Positions 39,520 through 51,598 of a stretch of DNA of 64,000 nucleotides are shown here, piece by piece. The position numbers and the translations under genes were made by a program. Position 1 is the first letter of the stretch. Each line of letters starts with the position of its first letter. This DNA is from Antedon mediterranea (taxonomy: Eukaryota > Echinodermata > Crinoidea > Comatulida > Antedonidae): the NCBI RefSeq assembly GCF_964355755.1, contig NC_092676.1, forward strand, positions 11,764,288 to 11,828,287, given 5' to 3'. The notes beneath the pieces were generated by a model. That model had not been told where the DNA came from and ran no database searches. It was given only the letters and a program-made list of their open reading frames with translations.

Positions 39520-41130
39520 ATTAGAAATTATCCGGCACTTCAATTGCCAATTTGATCTGCATGCAGGTTTAAATAAGCCAGTGTTTAGTCTGTTATTTTA
39601 AGAAACACTTCCCATGAACGGAAAGATACATCGCATCCGCAGAATAACATTTTACATGCACTAACGTTTCCCTTCCGTCTAACGCCTTGAAACAACAACA
39701 AAAAACGCTATTTACGAAAGAAAATATTTCCTGTCTTGTGCCTCAAAAGAAGTACACATGCAAAGTTCATCATATTTCACTCTACTGTTTACACATTGAG
39801 AAACAAGCTAGAGACAAGCACCCACTTCATTATATATAAATGTATTTATTGTGTATAGAATAACGCTTTTTTAATCAACTCGCACGAACAACACATAATT
39901 ATGTAAAAGAAACAACAAATTCAAAAAACCCAATGCATTTACAAAATAATGCAGGCATACATGTGACCGACAAAGTTTTCTTGGCAAAACAAGTCAGAAT
40001 CGAAATTGTGTTGAGAAACATTAAGTGAGAAGCAGATTCATTAAACTGTGCTAATTTCACAGAAAATACATAATCAATTAAGAATGAAAAATAATCTGTC
40101 TAGGAATTTCCTTAATTGTTTGTAAGAGAGAGCATAATGTGTTATTATATTGTCAGGAATATTACACACGATGTGTCAGTATAACAACGATTAAATGAAT
40201 GTATGGTTATAAATCAAACTATTCAATTAATCATTTCAAACTCACTAGATCATGTAATATTACATTGTTGTAGGCCTATAAGATATTTCTCAGGAAACAA
40301 TTACTCAAGGACGTCGATATTATTTAATCACTATTTTTATCTGTGTGCGAGTTTTACGTCTGTATATATTATCATAGACAATGATCAAGGCTTTGATTAT
40401 CTGGGAATTGTTTTCATAACGTGTGTTTTAAAAAATCAATATAAAAACCAAATACTTGTCTCGTTGTATATACAAACAATTGTGGAGTGGCCGGAACTGT
40501 TGTCAATACAACCAGTAAAAGTATAAAATTATCATTTCATAACTAAACCTGATCAACAAGCACAAGGTCATTTGGAAAGTGTAATAACCCCACTTTAAAA
40601 CTAAATTTCGCATTTATATAAAATCACTTTTTTTGGGTTTGTAAACATTATTTTCTTTGACTTACTAACATGTCACGTTTTTTTACTTAATAACGTAAAC
40701 ATATATATTTACTTAAAAACGTCCAACCACGTTTTTTTTTTACTTCCTAACATGTTTGTCATACTAAAATAATTTATCACAAATTGGTAAAATATTATAT
40801 ATTATACCATACCTAAGCTCTAGTTTATTTTAAAAGGAATTGAATGTGTCCGGTTTTGTAGCATGTTTCAATTTTTGCGCAGTCTAAGATGAGTTAGACA
40901 CTACGTACCTCTTTACATAAAACAGATATGCTGGATTATAATCATCTTCTTCTTTACCAACTTTGCACAAAGCATTATTGCCAATAAAACAAACTTTTAA
41001 ACGATGCAAAATAAAAATAATAATAATGAATGACACATTATTCCAGATAATTTTGCTATTACATTCATTTTCCCATTTTTTTAAAATTGTGGATGAGTGG
41101 ATTTTACGGTTTACCAGTTATCGATACCTA
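39520..41130. other. AT-rich sequence, nothing recognised
   Basis: No coding pattern, RNA gene or clear repeat border. The 107-codon frame at 40,203-40,526 has the composition of random AT-rich DNA. Confidence 0.5.
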
Positions 41131-41149
41131 CTAGAATAACTACAACAAC

Positions 41150-43900
41150 TGCCCCTCTTGATTGATCACTCATATACCAACCAAACTCATTCTAATATTT
41201 CCTCCGGTGTTCTTATCACTGATATTTCTGACCATCTTCCCATTTTTCAACTTATTCATGATGACCAATGCCATTATAAAAAGCTACTGATAGACTGTCT
41301 CCCCGCATACAGGATGTTAATGCCTTTTGTAATGACATCACAAATGAAGATTGGTCCAAAGTTTATAACGTCTCTACACCTAATTTCGCTTTTGACACAT
41401 TTTTATTAAAATTCTATAATATACATGAAAAACATACTACCTATAAATCTGTACCCAAAGCAAAAATGTCTAAACAACCATGGATGTCGCCTGGTCTTAG
41501 AAAATGTAGTAAAAAAAGCAAAATTAATACAAAAAAATTATTTTATCACAAGATCCTAATCGCAAACTAACTTACACAAAATATAACAATATGTTTAATA
41601 AGCTTTGCCGTACTGCAAAGAGGAATTATTTTTCTTTACAATTTGACACGGTCAAAGGCAATCTTAAAAAAACCTGGTCAATTATTAATTCTGTTTTATC
41701 CCCTAATAAGTCATGTCGAAAATATCCTAAACAACTTACAATAAATGACAATACCATTACATCTGAAATAGATATTTGTAATCAATTTAATATATATTTT
41801 TATAAAATTGGCACTTCACTTAAAAATTCAATGCCAGATTCCTTAATTAATCCTAAATCATATCTTCCTGATCCCCTTCTCCATTCTTTCCTTATAAATC
41901 CTGTAACTGAGCATGAAGTGATGATAATTATAAATGATCTTGATCCAAATAAAGAAGGTGGCGATGATAGAGTTACACCATACGTTATTACATTGGTTTC
42001 TCCACTCAGTATTAATCACCTTACGTTCTGTATTAATTCATCTTTTTCTTCAGACAGTTTTCCAAATTATTTAAAGTTAGCAAAAGTTATTCCAATTTTC
42101 AAGAAACGTAGACAAGATAAACTTTCAAATTACAGACCCATTTCATTACTTAGTACCTTTTCCAAAATAATTGAACAATTAATGTACTCCCGTCTCTATG
42201 AGTTCCTGGATTGCAATAACGTACTCTTTGCTCATCAATACGGTTTTCGTAAATCTCATTCCACTTCATATGCAATCCTTGATCTCATAAATAATGTAAC
42301 AAACACCTTTAAAAAAAGACAATTTTTGTTATCTGTCTTTGTCGACTTATCCAAAGCCTTCGATATTATAGATCACCGTATACTTATTAAAAAACTTAAC
42401 AATCATGGAATCAGGGGTATCACCTTAAACTGGTTTCGTTTACTTAAAGATGTATTGTCCCTTTGTCAAATTCCAAAAAAATAAAAATAAAAAGATTTCG
42501 AAAAAAAGTGGGTCATTTTGAAGTATCATAATAGTTATTAACTTTCACCAAAAATTAGTTGGAAAAAAAAATCATTTAACTGAAATACAGACGTTTTTTG
42601 GTTCAAAAAATAACTTTGACTTCCAGTCAAAGTTTTCGATCAAAACATATCTTATAATGCAATGCGCTTATTTGGCTACTCTGTATGCATAATCATAAAA
42701 CTTCCTCGCGATCTGTGTGAAAACACCTTCTCAACCGTGACGAGTTGTAAACAATCCTAATTAGCATCATGCATAATGTATACTCATGGTTTAAAATCTT
42801 TGTTTACTTTTAATCGCGACTATTTTCCAGACGAAATGTAATCAAATTAATTTAGCTGTTAATTACGTAAAATTGTTGTTTTTGGCTCGAATTTTCGACT
42901 TAAAGTGAATAACTTTAATATTACTTTGATATGGCCAATAAACATTTAGTATATTTTGACTTTAATTTTTTTGTGTTTCAAGGGACAATACATCTTTAAG
43001 TATGAGGAAGAAATATGTCTCGTTTGGTAATTGTATATCACCAGAGGAGGAGATGGGGTGGGGTGCCACAAGGCTCTATTCTTGGCTCTCTCATTTTTCT
43101 AATTTACGTAAATGACTTATCCAGAGTCAGTGACACACTCCATGTCATCTCCTACACTATTTTTTCTCATTCAGATTTAAATTTTTTATTTTCTATAGTT
43201 AATATTGAATTGTCAAAATATAATGACTGGTTCATTTCAAATAAACTCCTTATAAACTCCATAGAAACTAATTACATTCTTTTTCATACACAACGTCAAT
43301 CGTTAGACCTCACAAATTACAATATATTTATTAATGGGGATAACATTAAACAAACGTCAGAGACTATGTTCCTTGGTGTTTTAATCCATGAAAACTTGAG
43401 ATGGACTAGTCATCAGAATCATATTGCAAATAAAATTTCTAAAACAATTGGGATTATAAATAATCTTAAGCACACTTTTCCTCAGCGTATCCTTCTTTCT
43501 TTATATAATTCTTTAATTTTACTTCAACTTGATTATTGTAACATAATTTGGGCTCCTGACTATCCATCTCATCTCGATAAACTTAATAAGTTGATTAAGC
43601 GTGATATTAGAAATATTACTTTTACGTCTCGCATTACTCCATCTGAACCTTTATTTTATGAACTTAAGTTACTGAAGTTAGGCGATATACATAAATTGCA
43701 ATGTGCCTCGTTTGTCTTTCATAATCAACTTTATTGTAATTATAATTAATTACATAAACCAAAGATAATAACATTGATATTGTTAATTTTTATAAAAATG
43801 TTTCAGGCAAACTCCTAAAACCTCATGTCCCGATCGTACCTCTTCAATTTTATGATCGCCATATATTTTTGATATCAGGAAATTTGTTATTGAAAATATT
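41150..43900 (+). mobile_element. CR1-like LINE split by a MITE
   Basis: The endonuclease C-terminus (TDISDHLPIFQLIH at about 41,220) is followed by RT: 41,591-42,484 (AKVIPIFKKR, NYRPISLLS, FVDLSKAFDIIDHR, ending NWFR) and, after the MITE at 42,448-42,995, 43,015-43,749 (GVPQGSILGSLIFLIYVNDL, thumb, LDYCNIIWAP). Joining the flanks at the single TTAA restores the RT segment between motifs A and B apart from a one-base shift. Motif C is damaged (no FADD box). Confidence 0.88.
42448..42995. mobile_element. TTAA-flanked MITE
   Basis: 548 bp, perfect inverted ends AGATGTATTGTCCCTT, and TTAA on both sides (42,444-42,447 and 42,996-42,999). Non-coding. TTAA duplication is typical of piggyBac and Kolobok superfamilies; the autonomous partner is not in the window. 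A second, interrupted copy is at 46,418-48,875 in inverted orientation, and a third end at 54,376-54,390. Confidence 0.85.
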
Positions 43901-44012
43901 GGAAAAAGTTAGTTAATCATTTCATTTCATGCGATTGTATTATTTATCTCTACATACATTAAATCTCAAACTGTAAAGTTTTGTTTGGAAAAAGCTTGTC
44001 CCGCAGTTTTGT

Positions 44013-45170
44013 GTCATATCCGTCACTTAATTTAAATGTGCCGTCTAAAGTTTAATGAATGGCGGGGGAAAAATTGATTGTGCGTTGTAAACATGCGAAG
44101 ATATTGAAATAAAACTATCCGCACATTATTTTCAATAAAAGAGGAAAAAGGCAAATAAAACGAGGTTTTAGAAAAATTACTGTTGCGTACCTTTATTGAA
44201 TGTCATATCCGAACGGTATAGAACTCATTAATGAGGGCGTGTGGCGCAGTGTGTTGGACGTTGGACTACCGATCGTCAGACCTAGGTTCGAATCCAACTC
44301 TCGCCGCATTGCTTGTATCCGTAGGCAAGATAGTTTATAAGGTAATAATCCTTGTAAAGCGCCTTTGAGCATGATTACTCATGAAAAAGGCGCTATATAA
44401 ATGTGGTATTATTATTATTAAATATTTATAATTTCTGATTTTTTTTTAACTGGAAGTACAATTTATTCACATTATCCAGAAGTATGCACTCCGTCTCCGC
44501 TGTCAGACATGCCTACGAGGTGATCCTGGGCTGTCCTATGCTAAATACATCATCTCCGTCACGGTAAGCTCAGCTCCCCCCAGCTCACATTTCCCAATGT
44601 TTCGTTGTGACGGAGGTGACGGCCAGTGACGGATATGACTTTTTGTTATTGTCAGGGCCTTTTTTGTTGTACATTTTGTTTTGTATGTCTTTATTATGTT
44701 ATTACATTTTATATCCATGTGACTCTGGTCAATAAACATATTCAAATCATTATCTTAAAGTCATTTCCGTGACATGATTTTTTAGGTTAGTCATATCCGT
44801 CACGGTTTCATCTCCGTCACATGGATATTTAATCCTTTTAAATCCTAAAATATTTGAATGCAACCATGTGGTATAATTGAAATATAAGCAATATTCTTCT
44901 ACTATGTCAGTGGTTAGTAATATTAATTCAACAGAATTTTGTAAAACATCGGTGACAGTCATACTATTTCTGAAAATTATTATTTTTTGGATTAGTAAAT
45001 TGTTTTGAATGTATAACATCATACTAATAAATGTTTAAACAATCATTTTTTGATTAATCGAGAAAAAAATACTGTATAGTATCAAATCATTAATAATGGA
45101 AATAATTTTATAGTTCCTAACCCGTTATTTTTTCTATCTTTGTATATTCCATAAATGTGACGGATATGAC
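44013..45170. repeat. Cluster of GTCATATCCGTCAC words
   Basis: The 14-mer or close variants occur at 44,013-44,026, 44,202 (partial), 44,551-44,562, 44,607-44,620 (two overlapping), 44,626-44,639, 44,760-44,773, 44,790-44,805, 44,809-44,820 and 45,157-45,170, in both orientations. Not simple sequence, and the flanks differ. In the minus-strand frames it reads as VT(D/E)M. Meaning unknown. Confidence 0.7.
44233..44421 (+). repeat. tRNA-derived SINE with L2-type tail
   Basis: Head with A box (GTGGCGCAGTG) and perfect B box (GGTTCGAATCC). Body ends GTAAAGCGCCTTTGAG...AAGGCGCTATATAAATG plus (TTA)n. That tail is shared with L2-clade LINEs, which presumably supplied the reverse transcriptase. Confidence 0.85.
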
Positions 45171-45348
45171 AGCAACATGGAACCATGTATTTATAAAATA
45201 CGAAATATATAATAAAGATCGCGCCAAACATACGCTTGCCATGTATAATAAACTTTTAAAATTTAAAAATGCAAGTTTTAAAATCGATTTTTTATAAACC
45301 TGAAATTAGAAACTTACTGAAGAATGATCCATATATTCAATTCAACGT

Positions 45349-45576
45349 TTAGTTTATGGTACGGCACTCCGGGGCATAGATTGCAATCCAATCAATGAAA
45401 CCATCTTCTCGCATCGCTCTCAAGTACTCCGCTCTCGTCACTCCCATTCCACATCCACGGTACTGCCATCTCTCACATCCCTCACAAAATAATTCTTCTT
45501 CATCTTCGCCTACCGGTATCTGACACTCGAACATTTTGGAAATGTAATTAAAAGTGATATTGGTCCGGGATAACAT
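45349..45576 (-). pseudogene. PHD-like zinc-finger fragment
   Basis: 75-codon frame: FECQIPVGEDEEELFCEGC, ERWQYRGCGMG, AEYLRAMREDG, IDWIAIYAPECR. Cys spacing and the W-x-C/W pattern look like a PHD finger of the kind found in transposase-derived or chromatin proteins. A stop follows directly and no neighbouring exon was found. One expected Cys (IYA) is replaced. It may be a gene terminus or a transposon relic. Confidence 0.5.
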
Positions 45577-45579
45577 AGC

Positions 45580-46417
45580 ATTTTATAAGGGAGAAGAGCG
45601 TAGAAAAGAAAATTGTGCGTGGTTTTTCTACATAATAAAAGACTATTGTGTTTATTGAAGTCAATCAAATCTTAGAAGATATACAGATAAACGTCCAAGT
45701 GTTGGGGTGTTGTTAGCACCCAGGAATCCGCTAAATCAAAGACAAACACCTAGACAATAGACACTTAGAAAAAGACCGTAATGTTGTTGTCCATTTATTT
45801 TTTTAATATTTGATTTCTATGGCTCTTTTTTTTCACAAAAACAAAAAACCCCTCAAACAAGCTTAAAAAATAAAAAAATAAAATTTATTGTATAAATAAT
45901 AAAAATATTAAAATCACGCAAACGTTAATTATAAACATAGATAAGGTATATAATTAATACAACATCAACAATAATTCTGAAATCAATCAATCACTCTTAA
46001 ATTTATTTATTGTATAAATAATAAAAATATTAAAATCACGCTAGTATGAAAAAGAACATAAAATATAACATATTTTGAAGTGTGAGATATATAATAATAA
46101 TAATACTAAAATAGATTCAGTGTGTGTTTGTGTTACTGTGTCAAATACTAATTAGTACATTTTTTGTGTGGTGGTTTTGGCGTTCCATAGATATCGTATG
46201 TGTCCGATGTGGTATGTGGCCGACGTGACCATAGTCCGTCGACAGTAGATAGACCTATTTGACTGTATTAAGTACTTTTAATACACGATATCGCTGTCAT
46301 TAGATCGTATGTGAAGACATGGTATAACGTAAAATGTGTAGAATGTGTAGAATCAGACGTGTTAGCCCACTACTACTGATCACTACTATCTAGGCCTACC
46401 TATCTAGAGTTAAAATA
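45580..46417. other. AT-rich sequence with a short direct repeat
   Basis: A stretch of about 38 bases around TTTATTGTATAAATAATAAA occurs at about 45,886 and again at 46,005. Otherwise nothing recognised. Confidence 0.5.
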
Positions 46418-46486
46418 AGATGTATTGTCCCTTGAAACACAAAAAAATGAAGGTCAAAATATTCTAAATTTAAATTGGCCATATCA

Positions 46487-48399
46487 AATCAATTGGAATA
46501 CCAAATGTAAACAATTCTGACTGAATACCAAATGTAAACAATTCTGACTTAATACCAAATGTAAACAATTCTGACTTTAAAAATACCAAATGTAAACAAT
46601 TCTGACTTTAAACAATATATGAAAGAGAGTCAATCCCAATCCATATTTTTCAATCCTACGAATGAAGAAGAGGTCATTGAAATAGTTAGTCAAATCAAAA
46701 ATTCAAATTCAGAAGGTGTTGATAACTTAAGTAATCGCATTCTAAAACATATTATTGTTGCTGTGGCATCTCCTCTTGTACATATCTTTAACCTCTCTCT
46801 TGAGACAGGCATGGTCCCTGATAGTATGAAAGTAGCTAGAGTAGTTCCAATTTTTAAATCTGGCAATAAAAGTGACGTCAGTAATTATAGGCCGATCTCT
46901 ATTCTGCCTACCGCTTCAAAAATTCTTGAAAAAATTGTTCAAATTACAGTAAATAATTATATCACAAAGTTTAACATCCTTAATAATGCACAATATGGTT
47001 TCAGAAAAAACAGTTCTACTTTTATGGCCGTTATAGATCTGGTTGAACGAATAACCGATGCGCTTGATAAGAAAAAAAATACCATCGGAATATTTATTGA
47101 TTTGTCAAAAGCGTTTGACACCATCAACCATGATATACTTCTTAAAAAATTGGAACACTATGGCATAAGAGGCACGGCCCTTAAATGGTTTAGAAACTAT
47201 ATTAATGGAAGGAAACAATTTACGTCTATTGATAACACAAGTTCGTGTTTGATGGATATAAATTGCGGTGTACCACAGGGTTCAATTCTGGGGCCTCTAC
47301 TTTTTATTTTGTACATTAACGATGTATTTAATTGCTCAAACTCGTTATCTTTTGTTTTATTTGCTGATGACACAAACATATCTGCATCTCACGAAAACTT
47401 GGATACGCTCATAGAACTAGTTAATGGTGAACTAAAAAATGTTTCGGATTGGTTCATGTGCAATAAACTATCAATCAACGTTAAAAAAACTAATTACATA
47501 ATTTTGCGCAATCAGCGAAATCCAAGTAATTTAGAGAATGTAAATATTTATGTCAACAATAAAAGAATAGATAGAGTTAAATCGACTAAATTCCTTGGAG
47601 TACATATTGATGAATTTCTCACATATAAGAACCACATCAATGTTACAGCTAGGAAAATATCTCGATATGTAGGCATACTATATAAAGTAAGACATTTTTT
47701 ACCAACCTATGCTCTCTGGACAATATACAAATCACTCATTGAACCAGTATTAATTTATTGCAACATAATATGGTGTAGCACATTTCCAAGTTATTTATAT
47801 GAGTTATTTAAACTCCAGAAAAGGGCATTACGAGCTATAACATGGTCAAAGTTTAATGATTCAATGACTGAATGTTTCTATAAATTTAAACTTCTTAAAA
47901 TTGCGGATATCAATAAGTATTGGGCTTTTCATGTATAATGTTACTACTAATCAGGACGTGCATTTTTCATCGCTCTTTATTAAAAATGGTTCTTACCATA
48001 ATTATAATACAAGATCTAAAGACAAAATGAGACTCAGAAAACGTAATCGTACTTCTACTAGTTTTACTGTGTCATGTGTGGGACCCAAATTGTGGAATGA
48101 CTTGAATTACGAACTACAAAGTACCAAATCAATATATATATTTAAATCATTGTTTAAAGAACATTTATTATCATTCTACAAATAATTTTAAAAATAATAC
48201 TTGTTGCAGGATTTAGCTTTTTTTATTATTTATGTTTTAGTTTTTTAGGCTAGTTAGGGACATAGGGGGACACAACTAATCAAGCTCTTTTGAGTTTTTA
48301 TGTGTTTCCTTTTCATCTTTTTTATGTTCTCATATATTGTTGTTGTATATTTTCATGATTGAGGATGAATAAAGAATATTTGAATTTGAATTTGAAAAA
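46487..48399 (+). mobile_element. CR1-like LINE, RT nearly intact
   Basis: 5'-truncated LINE inserted in the MITE. It starts with four copies of a 26-32-bp unit (AATACCAAATGTAAACAATTCTGACT, given by its ends AATACCAAATG and TTCTGACT) at 46,497-46,612 and ends in a GAATTTGAATTTGAA tail. Confidence 0.85.
46619..48185 (+). CDS. LINE reverse transcriptase (one frameshift)
   Basis: Frame 46,619-47,938 (439 codons) carries all RT blocks: ARVVPIFKSGNKSDVSNYRP, LSKAFDTINHDILLKKL, CGVPQGSILGPLLF, FVLFADDTNI, TKFLGVHIDE, LIYCNIIW. The C-terminal part continues in another frame to 48,185 (YNTRSKDKMRLRKRN, GPKLWNDL, KEHLLSFYK) after a shift near 47,925. Catalytic FADD present. Without endonuclease and ORF1, so not autonomous. 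It is the youngest-looking LINE in the window. Confidence 0.9.
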
Positions 48400-49378
48400 G
48401 TAATATTAAAATTATTCACTTTAAGTCGAAAATTCGAGCCAAAAACAACAAGTTTAGGTAATTAACAGGTAAATTAGTTTGATTACATTTCGTCTGGAAA
48501 ATTGTCGCGAGCGAAAGTAAACAAAGATTTCAAACCCCCCGAGTACTACGCATTATGCATATGCTAATTAGGATTGTTTACAACTCGTCACAGTTGAGAA
48601 GGTATTTTCACACAGATCGTGAGGAAGTTTTATGATTATGCATACAGAGTAGCCAAACAAGCGCATTTCCTTATGGGATATGTTTTGATCGAAAACTTTG
48701 ACTGGAAGTCAAAGTTATTTTTTTAACAAAAAAACGTCTGTATTTCAGTTAAATGATTTTTTTTCCGACAAATTTTTTATGATAGTTAATAACTATTATG
48801 ATACTTCAAAATGAACCCCCTTATAATGAAATCTTTTATTTTTTTTTTTGAATTAGTCAAAGGGACAAAACATAAGTAGGCGTAGGGCTCCAGTAATTAC
48901 GGTCGCGTTTTCGGCCTACTTTTCAGGATCAGGACATGTGAGAGGTGAGGTAGGTTAGCGGTCGACGTTATATGGGCACTGCTTGCGTTAGGTCATCAAT
49001 AATTATACATGAGGAGGGAAAAATTGAATATTCATAAACCTTCTGGAAATGCGCGAAATATGATATTTTTATACTGCATCATATACCAACCATGGACAAA
49101 CCACCTTGGGCAAATTTGTTTACGTCCATTTCGGATGACCATTTAACAGGATGGGTTTCTACCATGAAGGAGTGAGAAGAAGTAAGTAAGAAAAGTGTAT
49201 GAAAGTACCCAGTCATTGCACTTTGTGGGCCATAAAAAGGGAAATTCCTGTAAGGTTTTTTTGCCTTCCTCCTCAGACGATTGTCCCAATGATGAGACAA
49301 GGCCGACAAGGACAAGGTCAGACGAGCTGCCTGAAAAAACATTTGATTTTAAAATTGTGCTCATCATACTCTCATGTT

Positions 49379-49585
49379 AACTTTTATTATTAAAGCATAC
49401 TAAAGTGGTGCCCATCATACTTAAATGGTGCTCATTTTAAAATTTATTATTAAAACATACTAAACTGGTGCCCATCATACTCAAATGGTGCCCATGTTAA
49501 CTTTATTATTAAAACATACTAAACTGGTGCCCGTCATACTTAAATGGTGCCCATGTTAACTTTTATTATTGAAACACACTAAAGT
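49379..49585. repeat. 62-bp minisatellite, about 3.3 copies
   Basis: Units share AAACATACTAAACTGGTGCC and CATACT(T/C)AAATGGTGC, followed by a TTTATTATTAAA spacer. The first unit is the most diverged. Confidence 0.88.
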
Positions 49586-50138
49586 CTAATGCAGCTACAT
49601 CTGTGTTTTCGTTTGTAGATTCTGGAACCCCGTGTAATATTAGGCAGTTCCGTCTGCTATATTGTTCTAAGTCATCTAACTTTTCATTTATTGAGTTTAT
49701 ATCTTGCTTCAGTTTTGTATTAGTCTCTTTAAGTGAGTAAATCTCGCCCTCTACAAGTTGGTTGTCATGGGTAACGCTTCCGTAAACATTTTGACTTACC
49801 CGATCTATTATGGTTTCACTTATCGATTTTATGATCGTTTAATTTTCATATATCGATGTAACAATACTGTTGAGCAGGACCGGCGATGACAAGATATGTT
49901 GACTTATACTTTCTGCAACTATGTTTACAAGTTCTTTGTCATCGGATAGAAGGTGTTGTATATCCCCAAGTACCGCCGTATGCGAAAGTTGGCCTGGACC
50001 CAAGTCATCGGGCTGCGGTATGCTGGGTGGGTCTAACTCACCTTCGTTGTTGATGTTAGTGACAGGCTTAGTAGAATCACTTGTTTTTGTAGATCCACGT
50101 TTTGGTTTATTTGCCGACGATCTGGTAGTAGTAGACAT
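49565..50138 (-). pseudogene. LINE ORF1 fragment
   Basis: From ATG at 50,138: MSTTTRSSANKPKRGSTKTS, then HLLSDDKELVNIVAES to a stop at 49,839. The reading continues past that stop (IIKSISETIIDRVSQNV...) to a coiled-coil and LDDLEQYSRRNCLILHGVPE near 49,600-49,690. EQYSRR and HGVPE are hallmark ORF1p motifs of non-LTR elements. It has an in-frame stop and no RT downstream. Confidence 0.75.
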
Positions 50139-50228
50139 TTGTTTATTTATTTGCCAGTGGTTAAGCTGATTATATGCAAATATTGAGTTTATTTAGCGAA
50201 CCTTTTATGCACGTCAGCTCATTGTCGT

Positions 50229-51066
50229 GCCCGGCGGCGATTTTTTGTTCGTACATGAGTTGGGGACCCCTCATGTGAATAATTCATCAGTTAAATTTGT
50301 TGTTCCGTGTGCACCCAAGCGTATAGCAACAAGTGATTATTACAACTGCGACACGATTCTTCCTAGGCCTAGGATTCACGTGATTGCCTTGGCGCACTTT
50401 TCACACACGCACTACCACTATGCAAAATGTGACGAGACTAATCGACAGCTAGGCAAGACACATTCAACTAACTAGTATTGGTCATAGCCCAAAGAAAGTT
50501 TAGATACACGAGAATAAAGAATGTGTATAATTTTGTGTACTGTAATGTTTTAATTCTGTTATTTTATTATCAAACAATATGCATGTACTCAAAGAAACTT
50601 TAAAAATGCGCGTATATGAACACGAGAATAAATTTTGGGTAATGTAATTGTTTAATTTTGCTGACTTATTACTCGGAGTACCTAACACACACACACCCAC
50701 ACAGACTACTAGAATAGACACGAGCTTTAGAGACTAATAATTAGGCCTAATAGTATTACTAGAAACTATAATTTTAACACATAATTCTTTAGTAATAAAT
50801 TCTATTTAAAAAAAAACCAAAAACTAAAGACAGATTATTTCGACAATCCACACAAAACGCCGCTATTCTTTTATGAAATCGCACGCCGCAAACACAGTGG
50901 AGAATCGCCTAGGCCTAGAATCGTATCGCAGTTGTTCTTGTTGCTATACGCTTGGGTGCACACGGAGCAAGAAAATTTAACTGATGAATTATTCATGTTT
51001 ATTTTGTGACGTTTCATGAGGGGGTCGCCAACTTATGTACGAAAAAAAAAATCGCTGACCGGCGTA
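50229..51066. mobile_element. Fold-back element with about 150-bp inverted ends
   Basis: 50,229-50,385 and 50,900-51,066 are imperfect reverse complements (shared blocks: GTGTGCACCCAAGCGTATAG, AATAATTCATCAGTTAAATT, TCATG near the tips). The loop contains two related stretches around CACGAGAATAAA. Non-coding. Confidence 0.75.
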
Positions 51067-51069
51067 TTG

Positions 51070-51598
51070 TAGTAACTTGAATACAGAGAGTCGACGAAAT
51101 CTAAATGATGTGGTTAAACTATTCATATATATGTCAGAGACAGGTACAAGACAACGATATCTGCACACATGGAAAGTACACATGCTTTTATCAAATATTT
51201 CTTTGCTCATGACCACCTGAACTATGGCCGGTTATTTCCGCTGTATCACTTTCAACAGATTACTGATATTGGACTTTATGATCACTTTCAACAGATTACT
51301 GACATTGGAGTTTATGAGACGACATGTATGTGTGACAAAGGGACTTGCTAGATTTACATCAATTGATCAAGGTCATTGAGCATGGTATCATTGGAATAAC
51401 ACAAATTAATGATTTCATCAGAGCTGGTAAATCTAGTTGATGAGTTTAAAAGCCAACATTTAAAGAGAGATGATATCTTGATTAATGAAGAATGCTGCAA
51501 TTCTCACAGAGGTGTTTGTTAGCCATGGCATGATGACATTGGACAGAAAATGTTTGAGGCATTGGTAAAAGTTTTGTAGAAGGCAAACTGTCTATGGA
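51070..51598. other. Spacer with a 36-bp tandem pair
   Basis: ATCACTTTCAACAGATTACT is repeated at 51,247 and 51,282, the units being identical apart from a few bases. The rest up to the Helitron-like end looks like decayed coding sequence, but I cannot name it. Confidence 0.5.

Larger units (their letters stand above)
46418..48875. mobile_element. Second copy of the TTAA MITE, hosting a LINE
   Basis: Left part 46,418-46,486 and right part 48,400-48,875 match the reverse complement of 42,448-42,995 and are interrupted after CATATCAAA by a LINE. Ends are AGATGTATTGTCCCTT and, opposite, a diverged TTATGTTTTGTCCC. TTAA flanks are not preserved here. Confidence 0.82.

Noticed and set aside
49195-49393. 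Short frames on both strands near 49.2 kb as an exon
   Set aside because: MDKPPWANLF-like reading from 49,091 ends at a stop without a donor, and the other frames are unsupported.
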